Part shown: piece after piece, positions 45,313-53,450 of the stretch
Numbering within the stretch: the stretch's first letter is position 1
How the letters are laid out: each line of letters opens with the position of its first letter
Origin: an uncultured Rhizobiaceae group bacterium
GTDB taxonomy: Bacteria; Pseudomonadota; Alphaproteobacteria; Rhizobiales; Rhizobiaceae
Direction of reading: 5' to 3'
Length of the DNA: 64,000 nucleotides
Assembly: GCA_938044775.1 (NCBI GenBank)
Contig: CALIOE010000037.1
Location: 19,641 to 83,640, forward strand
Made by a program: the position numbers and the translations under genes
The notes under the pieces: model-generated
Database searches by the model: none
What the model saw: only the letters and a program-made list of their open reading frames with translations
What the model was told of the DNA's origin: nothing

Positions 45313-46370
45313 GACGAGACCTTTCTGATCCACTGATCCACTGCCACGGCCGCAATTATCAGCAGGCCAATGAGCAGGTAGGTCCATTGGGGATCTGTGC
45401 CGATCAGGCGCAGGCCCAACGAAAAGACACCGACGATCAATGCCCCGAACAACATGCCCATGATCGAGCCGCGTCCACCAAACAGCGAAATGCCCCCGAT
45501 CACCACCGCTGTTATGGATTCAATATTGGCAAACTGTCCCGCGGTAGGCGAGACCGAGCCAATTCGTCCGATCAGTGCCCAGCCTGCCAGCGCACAAATC
45601 AGGCCGGCCAGCACGTAAACGGAAATCAAGGTTTTTTTGACCTGGACACCGGATAGCTCTGCAGCATCCGGGTCATCACCAATGGCATAGACATGACGCC
45701 CCCAGGCCGTGTGATTGAGGACGTAATTGAGTACCAGGACCAGGACAATCAGGGCTATGACACCGTAGGTGAACACGGCTCCGCCGATCTTAAACTTCTC
45801 ACCGAAGAACTGAAGAATACTGGCTTGCTCTGCGATATCCTGGCTCCGGATGGTCTCGTTTGCCGAATAGAGGAAATTGGTCGCCAGCACGATCTGCCAC
45901 ATGCCAAGCGTAACGATGAAGGGGGGCAGCCGGACCAGCGCCACGAGCACGCCGTTAATGAAGCCGCAAAGCGCGCCGCAGGCCAGCCCGCAAAGCACCG
46001 CCAGTTCCGGCGGCAGGCCGTAGCGGAAGGTGAATTGGCCCATGACGACGGAAGACAGCACCATGATGGCACCGACTGACAAATCGATACCCGCGGTCAG
46101 GATGACCAGCGTTTGTGCAGCGCCGACAATGCCGACAATGGCGACCTGCTGGAGAATGAGTGTCATCGCAAAGGGAGAGAAGAACTTGCTGCCCAGGATG
46201 ATGCCAAAAATGGCGATCGAACACATTAAAACGATCAGCGGCACGGCCGCAGGGTTGGAATGCAGGGCGTGCTGGACCTTGTCCAACAACGACTTTTCGT
46301 TTGAGTCGAAGGATGCCACGCTTTCTGCGCTGCCCTCCAGGACACTCTCGTAGTCGTCTGCCGATGCCAT
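45309..46370 (-). CDS. frcC: Sugar ABC transporter permease FrcC
   Basis: A 353-residue permease of the RbsC/CUT2 class with about ten helices after a 45-residue cytoplasmic N-terminus. Family motifs include LVILTAGIDLSVGAIMVLSS, RLPPFIVTLGMWQIVLATNF, AYAIGD-like HVYAIGDDPDAAELSGVQVK and GGISLFGGRGSIMGMLFGAL. It lies 99 bp downstream of frcB, with a strong hairpin between. Confidence 0.93.
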   Translation of the reverse strand: MASADDYESVLEGSAESVASFDSNEKSLLDKVQHALHSNPAAVPLIVLMCSIAIFGIILGSKFFSPFAMTLILQQVAIVGIVGAAQTLVILTAGIDLSVGAIMVLSSVVMGQFTFRYGLPPELAVLCGLACGALCGFINGVLVALVRLPPFIVTLGMWQIVLATNFLYSANETIRSQDIAEQASILQFFGEKFKIGGAVFTYGVIALIVLVLVLNYVLNHTAWGRHVYAIGDDPDAAELSGVQVKKTLISVYVLAGLICALAGWALIGRIGSVSPTAGQFANIESITAVVIGGISLFGGRGSIMGMLFGALIVGVFSLGLRLIGTDPQWTYLLIGLLIIAAVAVDQWIRKVSS

Positions 46371-46411
46371 GAACCCTCCAAAATCTCACGCCGTGCGCGA
46401 GGCCAAAGGAA

Positions 46412-46431
46412 GGGCGGTCAAAAGACCGCCC
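46412..46431 (-). promoter_or_regulatory. Intercistronic hairpin between frcB and frcC
   Basis: GGGCGGTC (46412-46419) and GACCGCCC (46424-46431) form a perfect 8-bp GC-rich stem with a 4-base loop, 38 bp after the frcB stop. On the transcribed strand only a short TTCCTTT follows, so it should be a leaky terminator or an RNA-stabilising structure. It would raise binding-protein output relative to permease and ATPase. Confidence 0.75.
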
Positions 46432-46469
46432 GCCCTGATTTTTGATGATTGCGTTTGGGAAGAGTTAGA

Positions 46470-47501
46470 TCAACCCCAGCAACGATTTGTGCCTTCCTTG
46501 GTGTCAATCGATTCAACACCGTCAGCAGCCTTGTCGGTTACAAGGGCAACTCCGGTATCGAAAAAGTCTTTACCTTCGGTATTGGTCGGCTTGGTGCCGT
46601 CCTTTGCCCAGGCGGCAATTGCCTCAATTCCCAGCGATGCCATCAGCAGTGGATATTGTTGCGAAGTGGCGCCGATCACGCCCTCCGCAACGTTCTTGAC
46701 GCCAGGGCAGCCACCATCGACCGACACGATCAATACGTCGCCTTCGCGACCGACCGCCTTCAGAGCCTCATAGGCACCGGCTGCGGCGGGTTCGTTGATT
46801 GTGTAAACCACGTTAATGCCGGGATCCTTGGTGAGAAGATTTTCCATGGCAGTGCGGCCGCCTTCCTCGTTGCCCGCGGTGACCTCGTGGCCAACGATGC
46901 GGGGGTCGGTTTCATCGCCCCATTTCCCGGGATCGCCGAGATCAATGCCGAAGCCCTGCAGAAAGCCCTGATCGCGCAATACGCCAACCGAAGGCTGGCT
47001 GACGGCCAGGTCAAGCATCGCAATTTTTGCGTCCTTGGCTGCGTCGCCAAGCGAAGCTGCAGCCCATTTGCCGATCAACTCACCTGCCAGAAAATTGTCT
47101 GTCGCGAATGTGGCATCTGCGGAATCTATGGGCTCCAGAGGCGTGTCGAGCGCAATGACGAGCAGGCCGGCGTCTCGTGCCTGCTTCACGGCGGGAACAA
47201 TACCCTTTGTGTCCGAAGCTGTAATCAGAATGCCTTTCGCTCCGTCGGCGATGCAGGTTTCGATTGCAGCCACCTGGCTTTCTGAATCGCCGTCGACCTT
47301 ACCGGCATAGGACTTGAGTGTTATGCCCAGTTCCTCAGCTTTGGCAGCCGCGCCCTCCTTCATTTTCACAAAGAACGGGTTGGTATCCGTTTTTGTGATC
47401 AGGCAAGCGCCGACGGCGTGGCCGTCAGCCAGCGCAGCATTTGTTGAGATGGCACCAAGTGCGAGGGCGCCGATTGCAGAAGCCATGATACGATTTTTCA
47501 T
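46470..47501 (-). CDS. frcB: Sugar ABC transporter binding protein FrcB
   Basis: A 343-residue periplasmic binding protein of the RbsB class. A signal peptide [20 protein letters not shown] ends near ALA-DG. The mature part begins [20 protein letters not shown], followed by [20 protein letters not shown] and [20 protein letters not shown]; the hinge-proximal [18 protein letters not shown] supplies the ligand Asn/Glu. It is the first gene of the operon. Fructose, mannose or ribose is the expected ligand by analogy with Sinorhizobium FrcB. Confidence 0.92.
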   Translation of the reverse strand: MKNRIMASAIGALALGAISTNAALADGHAVGACLITKTDTNPFFVKMKEGAAAKAEELGITLKSYAGKVDGDSESQVAAIETCIADGAKGILITASDTKGIVPAVKQARDAGLLVIALDTPLEPIDSADATFATDNFLAGELIGKWAAASLGDAAKDAKIAMLDLAVSQPSVGVLRDQGFLQGFGIDLGDPGKWGDETDPRIVGHEVTAGNEEGGRTAMENLLTKDPGINVVYTINEPAAAGAYEALKAVGREGDVLIVSVDGGCPGVKNVAEGVIGATSQQYPLLMASLGIEAIAAWAKDGTKPTNTEGKDFFDTGVALVTDKAADGVESIDTKEGTNRCWG

Positions 47502-47647
47502 ATTTCTCTCTCCCAGTTTTCATTCTGCCGCTGAAATGATTTTCGTGCGGTCGCGGACGGTTGGGGGGTAACGGACCGCTGGGGCGCGGTTTTTCAGATC
47601 CAGACCTTCCAGCATCAAAATTTGCACCGTTGCCGGGTTCTGTCAAT

Positions 47648-47670
47648 TAATAAATCCAATTGATTTATTA
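47648..47670. promoter_or_regulatory. Perfect palindrome in the frcB/frcR divergent region, probable FrcR operator
   Basis: TAATAAATC (47648-47656) and GATTTATTA (47662-47670) are exact reverse complements around a 5-bp centre, CAATT. The site is 53 bp before the frcR start and 147 bp before the frcB start, in the only gap between the divergent units. AT-rich palindromes of this type are usual for ROK repressors. Confidence 0.75.
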
Positions 47671-47722
47671 GGTCGGGCAGTCCAGTCTCGAAAGACTAAC
47701 CGGTAGCCGGAGGCCTTCAACA

Positions 47723-48940
47723 TTGACTGCAGGGGCAGCGGATAAGAGGCAACAACGCGTCGTGGATCCCAGTGGAGGGGCCAATCAGAGCCGTGTCCGT
47801 GCCTACAACGAGCGTCTGGTTCTTTCCCTTGTTCGGCGCCATGGCGCGCTACCGAAGTCACAGATTGCCCGGCGCAGCGGACTGTCAGCCCAGACGGTTA
47901 CGGTGATTATGCGTTCGCTGGAGGCTGATGGGCTGTTGCTCCGCGGAGAGCCACAACGCGGACGCGTCGGCCAGCCCTCCATCCCCATGAGCCTTGATCC
48001 TGAAGGAGCGTTTTCCATCGGACTTAAGATCGGGCGCCGCAGCGCGGAGCTGGTGCTGATTGATTTTACCGGCTCCCTGCGAGCCTCGCTGCGCAGGGTA
48101 TATTCCTACCCTACACCGGACGAAATTTTGCGCTTTGCTGTCGCCGGTATAACTAAGCTCTGCAAAACCCTTGGAAGCAGAAAAACGCCGCGCGTTGCCG
48201 GGGTGGGCATTTCCATGCCTTTTGAACTCTGGAGCTGGGCTGAAAAATTTGATGTCCCGACCGAAGAAATGCTGGCCTGGAAGCACCTTGCATTTGGTGA
48301 GGAACTTGCCAGCCAATGTGGTTTGCCAGTCTATGTCCTCAATGACGCCACTTCTGCCTGCGGTGCAGAATTGGCATTCGGTCGCGGATCGCAGATGTCG
48401 GACTTCGTCTACTTTTTTGTCGGCACTTTTGTCGGGGGCGGCATCGTTATCAACAACGCTCTTTTCTCCGGGCGCAGCGGCAATGCCGGTGCGTTGGGCA
48501 CCATGCCGGTGCCGGACGCGGACGGAAACGCCTCACAGCTGATCGATCATTCCTCTGTGTACGGACTGGAACAGATGATCATTGCCAAAGGCAAGGATCC
48601 GTCTCCTTTGTGGGAAAAACCTGATGACTGGTCGATCTTTTCCGAGGAGCTGGACGAATGGTCCGGGACTGCGGCCGGTAAGCTGGCATGGGCCATTGTT
48701 GCATCCTGCACTGTGATTGACTTCAGTGCGGCGATTATCGATGGAGCCTTTTCAGACGATCTTCGTGAGCAACTGGTGCGACGCACGTCTGCGGCGCTGG
48801 ATGCGTTTGATTTGCAAGGGATCCGGCGCCCCCAGATTCTGCCAGGCACGATAGGGCGGGGCGCCCGCGCTGTTGGCGGTGCCGGCCAGCCGCTGCTGGC
48901 GCGCTATCTCCTCGATCAGAATGTGCTGTTCAAAACGTGA
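47723..48940 (+). CDS. frcR: ROK family transcriptional regulator FrcR
   Basis: A 405-residue ROK repressor. The N-terminal winged helix is VLSLVRRHGALPKSQIARRS, then GLSAQTVTVIMRSLEADGLL. The sugar-kinase-like domain shows VGISMPFELW, YVLNDATSACGAELAFGRG and FVGTFVGGGIVINNALFSG. The zinc motif of many ROK proteins (CxCGxxGCxE) is absent. The TTG start at 47723 has GGAGG nine bases upstream. It diverges from frcB and probably represses it through the palindrome between them. Its 3' end overlaps the end of convergent iolG by 11 bp. Confidence 0.88.
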   Translation: MTAGAADKRQQRVVDPSGGANQSRVRAYNERLVLSLVRRHGALPKSQIARRSGLSAQTVTVIMRSLEADGLLLRGEPQRGRVGQPSIPMSLDPEGAFSIGLKIGRRSAELVLIDFTGSLRASLRRVYSYPTPDEILRFAVAGITKLCKTLGSRKTPRVAGVGISMPFELWSWAEKFDVPTEEMLAWKHLAFGEELASQCGLPVYVLNDATSACGAELAFGRGSQMSDFVYFFVGTFVGGGIVINNALFSGRSGNAGALGTMPVPDADGNASQLIDHSSVYGLEQMIIAKGKDPSPLWEKPDDWSIFSEELDEWSGTAAGKLAWAIVASCTVIDFSAAIIDGAFSDDLREQLVRRTSAALDAFDLQGIRRPQILPGTIGRGARAVGGAGQPLLARYLLDQNVLFKT

Positions 48941-49922
48941 TGTTTCGCGCCTGACCATCCGTGCAGGATTCCGTGGCGGCGTCGGCAAGCATTTGTGCCT
49001 TAAGCCCGTCTATCCCCGATGGATTGGGCGGGGTTCCGCTTCCCACAGCCTCGACAAAGTGGGCCATTTCAGCAGCATAGGCGGCTTCATAACGTTCCAG
49101 GAAGAAGTGCATGGTGGGCGCGCGGGCAAACCCGGATTCGGTCGCGATCTCCACCTGGTTCTCCAGCACATTTTCAGCGCGGGCGAGTCCTTTTGATCCG
49201 TGTACTTCGATCCGCTGGTCGTAGCCATAAGTTGCGCGGCGGGAATTCGAAATCTGGCAGATCTTTCCGCTCCCGGTCTTGAGCGTGACAGCGGCGGTGT
49301 CCCAATCCCCCGCCAACCCGATTTCGGAGTCGACAAGGCATGACCCTGTCGCATGCAGCTCAACGGGATCTTCCCCGAGAATAAAACGCGCCATGTCGAA
49401 GTCATGAATCATCATATCGCGAAATATTCCGCCGGATGATTTGATGTAGGAGATCGGCGGTGGGGAAGGGTCCCGCGACAGGATGGTCACGAGTTCGACT
49501 TCACCCACTGCGCCGTCGCGCAATTGCCGTTCAAGATGTGCGAAATGGGGATCAAAACGACGGTTGAAGGCCGTAAAAAAGGGAACTCCCGCTCTGTCGA
49601 TCGCTGTCAGGCATTCACGGATGCGGTCGGTCGACAGGTCAACCGGCTTCTCGCAGAAAATGGCTTTGCCTGCGGCTGCTGCCTGGTGGATCAGCTCGTA
49701 GTGAGTATCGGTCGGTGTACCGATCACCACCGCATCAATGCCGGGATCGGCAATGATCTCGTCGCTGCTCATCGCCCTGGCACCAAGAACATCCGCCAGT
49801 GCTTCCGCAGCGGCCGGCACGGCATCTGCAACAGCAACGGCAGAAGCCTTGTTCATTCCCTTGAGGCTACGGCCATGAACCTGCCCGATGCGGCCGCATC
49901 CCAGAAGCCCGATATTCAGCAT
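48930..49922 (-). CDS. iolG: Inositol 2-dehydrogenase IolG
   Basis: A 330-residue Gfo/Idh/MocA dehydrogenase oxidising myo-inositol to 2-keto-myo-inositol with NAD. Motifs are IGLLGCGRIGQVHGRSL, FCEKPVDLS (active-site Lys), AFNRRFDPHF and GGIFRDMMIHDFDMARFILG, whose Asp/His pair is typical of inositol dehydrogenases. The ATG at 49922 fits the family N-terminus. It is the last gene of the leftward iol operon, 4 bp after the aldolase. Confidence 0.9.
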   Translation of the reverse strand: MLNIGLLGCGRIGQVHGRSLKGMNKASAVAVADAVPAAAEALADVLGARAMSSDEIIADPGIDAVVIGTPTDTHYELIHQAAAAGKAIFCEKPVDLSTDRIRECLTAIDRAGVPFFTAFNRRFDPHFAHLERQLRDGAVGEVELVTILSRDPSPPPISYIKSSGGIFRDMMIHDFDMARFILGEDPVELHATGSCLVDSEIGLAGDWDTAAVTLKTGSGKICQISNSRRATYGYDQRIEVHGSKGLARAENVLENQVEIATESGFARAPTMHFFLERYEAAYAAEMAHFVEAVGSGTPPNPSGIDGLKAQMLADAATESCTDGQARNITF

Positions 49923-49926
49923 TGCA

Positions 49927-50766
49927 TCATTCCTGATCTGGAGAATTGAGAGCCCGGATGACAAGCCGGGCAGCAACTTCAACCGGATTGTGTGTTTCCT
50001 TCAGTATCTGAACCCGGTCAAAGCGATCCGGATCGGCATTCACCGCGGTTCGAAGGGCCTGACCGAATGCCATACGCAACTCGGTGCCAATGTTGAACTT
50101 GCAGATGCTGGAACGGGCGGCCAGATGTTTGCGCTGGTCAACCGGAACGCCGGAGCCGCCATGAATAACCAGCGGGATGCTGGTTGCCGACTGAATGGCG
50201 CCGATCCGGTCCTCATCCAGTCCGCCTTCCTTGTTTTCCTGCAAGTGGACATTGCCGACCGAAATCGCCATCGCGTCAACGCCCGTCTGTTTGGCAAATT
50301 GCGCCGCCTCTGACGGATCCGTCCCGGCCGAGCTCTCGCCGCCGGAATAGCCGACAAATCCGATTTCGCCCTCGCAGGAGATGTTGGCTGCGTGTGCAAG
50401 TTCAGCAATCGCTGCCGTCTCATCGATGTTTTGCACGAGTGGCTTGCGCGAGCCGTCATACATCAGCGAGGTAAAGCCGCTGTCGAGCGCCTCCCGGCAT
50501 TCCTCGTGGGTGTAGCCGTGATCCAAATGGGCCACCACAGGAACCGACGCGCTTTCGGCAAGGTGACGAAACATCTTTCCCAGAACCGGCAGAGGAGTGT
50601 GTTCGCGGCAGGAGGGGCCTGCCTGCAGGATAACGGGCGCATCCTCGGCTTCGGCTGCTGCTACATAGGCGCGCATATCCTCCCAGCCGAGGCAGACCAG
50701 TCCGGCTACCGCCGTTCCGTTTTTCAAAGCCGGCTGAAGCACCTGGCTCAATGTTGCCAATGTCAT
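49927..50766 (-). CDS. iolJ: Class II aldolase, IolJ-like
   Basis: A 279-residue zinc aldolase of the fructose-bisphosphate/tagatose-bisphosphate aldolase family. The metal ligands lie in VVAHLDHGYTHEEC and in the Glu of ISCEGEIGFVGYSGGE. IPLVIHGGSGVP and ICKFNIGTELRMAF form the phosphate and substrate loops. Between iolB and iolG, the likely reaction is cleavage of 6-phospho-5-dehydro-2-deoxygluconate to DHAP and malonate semialdehyde. The ATG at 50766 is used; a TTG further upstream would overlap iolB. Confidence 0.85.
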   Translation of the reverse strand: MTLATLSQVLQPALKNGTAVAGLVCLGWEDMRAYVAAAEAEDAPVILQAGPSCREHTPLPVLGKMFRHLAESASVPVVAHLDHGYTHEECREALDSGFTSLMYDGSRKPLVQNIDETAAIAELAHAANISCEGEIGFVGYSGGESSAGTDPSEAAQFAKQTGVDAMAISVGNVHLQENKEGGLDEDRIGAIQSATSIPLVIHGGSGVPVDQRKHLAARSSICKFNIGTELRMAFGQALRTAVNADPDRFDRVQILKETHNPVEVAARLVIRALNSPDQE

Positions 50767-50776
50767 CGGGGTTGGG

Positions 50777-51619
50777 TCACTTGAATTTGGCAATCATATC
50801 TTTGATGCCGGGAATGGTTTCCAGCTGCGCCTCGTGGGTCGGCTGGAAATACTGGACCAGCGAGCGCTGGCTCAAGCCGCCAAGGATTGTGAAGTAGTAC
50901 ATCTCGTAGCCGGGCAAAACCGCGCAGGGGTGATAGCCCTTGTCGAGGCAGATCGTTGAGCCATCGACGATGTGATAGGCGTCGCCCGGTTTGTTGTCCT
51001 CGCGCTGTAGCATCTGAACGCCGGATCCGTAGTTCGGACGGAAGCGAAAGTTGTAGGTTTCGTCATGTCGTGTTTCCTGCGGCAGACGGTCGGTATCGTG
51101 TTTGTGCGAGGGAAATCCTGACCAGCCACCCTGACCCACCGTGTACAGTTCACTGACCAGCAGACGCCCGACCTTGCCGTGTTGCTTCTGACCCAGAATG
51201 TGTTTGATTTTTCGATGGGTCTTAGTGTCGTCAGAACCATATTGTACTTTGTCGAGCTCGTCAGAGCGCACGGTGAAGGCTTCCAGAACTTCCTCAAATT
51301 TCGCCCCGGCGACGAAGACTTCAGCCTCTTCGGAGGTGCACACCATCTCGGCACGGGCCGCGGTGGGCACGTACACTCCTTCGGGTTCGCCATCCCACAC
51401 ATCAACACCGCGTCCGCCAAGGGCATCGGCCTTAAATCCCTCAACGTTCACATCGATTGTTCCGGTAGCGGGCACAATGCAGGTTTCGAAGCCTGGCACC
51501 GCATATTCAAACGCGTCGCCCTTCTTGAGCTTGACGATGTTGAAATAGTTCAGCGGAACACATTCGTCGTCCACGTCGACAATTGGTTTGTTGTGGTTGT
51601 CATAGGGCGCGATATGCAT
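50777..51619 (-). CDS. iolB: 5-deoxy-glucuronate isomerase IolB
   Basis: A 280-residue bicupin enzyme of inositol breakdown that converts 5-deoxyglucuronate to 2-deoxy-5-keto-gluconate. SELYTVGQGGWSGFPSHKHD carries the metal-binding histidines of the second cupin, with YHIVDGSTICLDKGYHPCAV and GYEMYYFTILGG downstream. The ATG at 51619 has AGAGGAA upstream. Gaps are 11 bp from iolC and 10 bp to the aldolase. Confidence 0.93.
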   Translation of the reverse strand: MHIAPYDNHNKPIVDVDDECVPLNYFNIVKLKKGDAFEYAVPGFETCIVPATGTIDVNVEGFKADALGGRGVDVWDGEPEGVYVPTAARAEMVCTSEEAEVFVAGAKFEEVLEAFTVRSDELDKVQYGSDDTKTHRKIKHILGQKQHGKVGRLLVSELYTVGQGGWSGFPSHKHDTDRLPQETRHDETYNFRFRPNYGSGVQMLQREDNKPGDAYHIVDGSTICLDKGYHPCAVLPGYEMYYFTILGGLSQRSLVQYFQPTHEAQLETIPGIKDMIAKFK

Positions 51620-51630
51620 AGGTGTTCCTC

Positions 51631-52614
51631 TTAGACGGCGGTTGGGCCAGGGTGGGTTTCCAGAAAATTCTGAAGTTGCTCGGCATTGGGCATGGCTGGT
51701 GCGCAGCCGGGTTTGGCAACCACGATCGAAGCGCATGCCGATCCCCGCATCAGGCTTTCGCGCAATTCGTGCCGGTCCGCAAGGGAGGCCATCAGACCGG
51801 CCATGAAGCTGTCACCGGCACCGGTGGGCTTGAGCGCTTCGACCGGATAAATTCCCGTGCGCATTTCCTCACCGCCGGCAAAGGTCAGCGCGCCTTTTTC
51901 GCCCATTTTGTAAATGACAATTGAGGCGGTATTTTCCGCAAGCTCGCGGGCCTTGGCGATGCCCTTGTCGATGCCCCCGGCCATGAACCCGAACTCCTCA
52001 TCATTGCCGACTATCATGTCGCACAGCGCTCCGGCGCGCGACAGAATATCTTCTGCAACCTTCGGCGAGGGCCACGAATAGGGGCGGTAGTCGATGTCAA
52101 AAATGATCGGCAATCCCGCCTTGCGGGCATGTTCGAATGCACGGAAGGTGGCGGCACGAGAGGGTTCGGCTGCAAAGACTGTACCCGCTGTGATCAATGC
52201 TCCGTAGGCTGAATAATCAACCGCATCGATGTCTTCGATATCCATCTGAAAATCAGCGGCACCGTTGCGGTATATAACAGTTTGGTGGTCCTCGACCCGG
52301 CTTTCATAGACCGCCAGCGAGTTACGAAACTCACCGCCCACCGGTCGAACGTGCTTGGTTTCCACACCATAGTGCTTCAACTGGTTGACGCAGTAGCGGC
52401 CGATGGAATCATCAGAGACCGCAGTGACCAGGGTGGCTTTCCCGCCAAATTTGCAAATGCCGGCAGCGATGTTGGCGGAAGAACCGCCGAGCCCGCTAAT
52501 GAAGTCACTCGCTTCTTCTGTTTTGGTGCCCGCCGGGTGCGGCACGAAATCCATACCGGCGCGCCCGATGACCAGAAAGTTGTTCTTCCGGATTCCCTCG
52601 ATCAGTGCGCTCAA
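51631..52614 (-). CDS. iolC: 5-dehydro-2-deoxygluconokinase IolC
   Basis: A 327-residue PfkB-family kinase phosphorylating 2-deoxy-5-keto-gluconate. It shows LVIGRAGMDFVPHPAGTK at the N-terminus, ISGLGGSSANIAAGICKFGG, the central FDIDYRPYSWPS, and the catalytic anion-hole motif LKPTGAGDSFMAGLMASL. It starts with TTG overlapping the phyH stop by four bases (TTGA), so its translation depends on phyH. Confidence 0.93.
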   Translation of the reverse strand: MSALIEGIRKNNFLVIGRAGMDFVPHPAGTKTEEASDFISGLGGSSANIAAGICKFGGKATLVTAVSDDSIGRYCVNQLKHYGVETKHVRPVGGEFRNSLAVYESRVEDHQTVIYRNGAADFQMDIEDIDAVDYSAYGALITAGTVFAAEPSRAATFRAFEHARKAGLPIIFDIDYRPYSWPSPKVAEDILSRAGALCDMIVGNDEEFGFMAGGIDKGIAKARELAENTASIVIYKMGEKGALTFAGGEEMRTGIYPVEALKPTGAGDSFMAGLMASLADRHELRESLMRGSACASIVVAKPGCAPAMPNAEQLQNFLETHPGPTAV

Positions 52615-53450
52615 GCCCGCCCCTCCGCATTACCGGCCTTCGCGTCGTCCAATATTTCAGGATAGGGGTAGTTAAGCCCCAGCAATTGCCGAATTTCCGG
52701 GCTGGCGGAGTTCATAAAATCCTCCGACAGGGCTGCCGGCATGTCTTCCAGTGGCTTCACCCATTTTGGCAGATATTGGATCAGGACGGCGCTGCGGTCG
52801 TGGTCGCTGTTGTTGGGCATGGCACAATGCCATGCCGCGCCGTAGAACAGGGCCACGTCGCCTGGTTCGCCAAGCATGCGCTGGCAGGAGTCGAAGAACC
52901 TGTCCTCTTCCACCGGGTAACGCAGTTCGCGCTGGCTGCCGGGCATGTAGGCCGTCGCGCCGCTTTCTTCTGTGAATGGATCGAGGATGATCGACACCTG
53001 AGCGTTCATTGGAAACGAAGAATTCAATCCGGCCGGATGTGTTTCCGGCGAGTGAAAGTCCCAATAGGGATAATCCACATGCGGCTCCTGGCCGGGGCCA
53101 CCGGGCAACAGGCGGTTGGCAGCTATCGAACCCATCGTGAATTCTGAGCCGAGGAACTTGCGCAGGATGTTCATCATCACAGGGTGCGCAGCCATGTCGG
53201 CAAACACGTCTCCTTTGGCCAACAGGTTCCAGACCCGACGCTGCAAATTGAGCTTGCCATCGGCCTCAGCGTTGCCCTGAAAATGCGTCACCTTCTCTGC
53301 CACCTGATCGGAATGTTCCATGATGATCCGGCGCGCCTCTGCAATCTTCGCGTCGCTGAAAAGACCGGAGATCAGCACAGCCCCCTCACCATTGAGCAAT
53401 TCGTCGACAATCGTGTCAGGATCGGCGGATTTGGATGTGAATCGTTTCAT
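52611..53450 (-). CDS. Phytanoyl-CoA dioxygenase (PhyH) family protein inside the iol operon
   Basis: A 279-residue non-haem Fe(II)/2-oxoglutarate dioxygenase-like protein. The iron facial triad is visible as His124-x-Asp126 in EPHVDYPYWDF and His208 in FYGAAWHCAMPNN, with Arg219 as the likely 2-oxoglutarate contact. VSIILDPFTEESGATAYMPG is the conserved sheet. It lies between iolD (adjacent, no gap) and iolC (4-bp overlap), which shows firm co-expression. No such enzyme is part of the standard inositol pathway. It may hydroxylate or demethylate an inositol derivative; the substrate is unknown. Confidence 0.88.
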   Translation of the reverse strand: MKRFTSKSADPDTIVDELLNGEGAVLISGLFSDAKIAEARRIIMEHSDQVAEKVTHFQGNAEADGKLNLQRRVWNLLAKGDVFADMAAHPVMMNILRKFLGSEFTMGSIAANRLLPGGPGQEPHVDYPYWDFHSPETHPAGLNSSFPMNAQVSIILDPFTEESGATAYMPGSQRELRYPVEEDRFFDSCQRMLGEPGDVALFYGAAWHCAMPNNSDHDRSAVLIQYLPKWVKPLEDMPAALSEDFMNSASPEIRQLLGLNYPYPEILDDAKAGNAEGRA

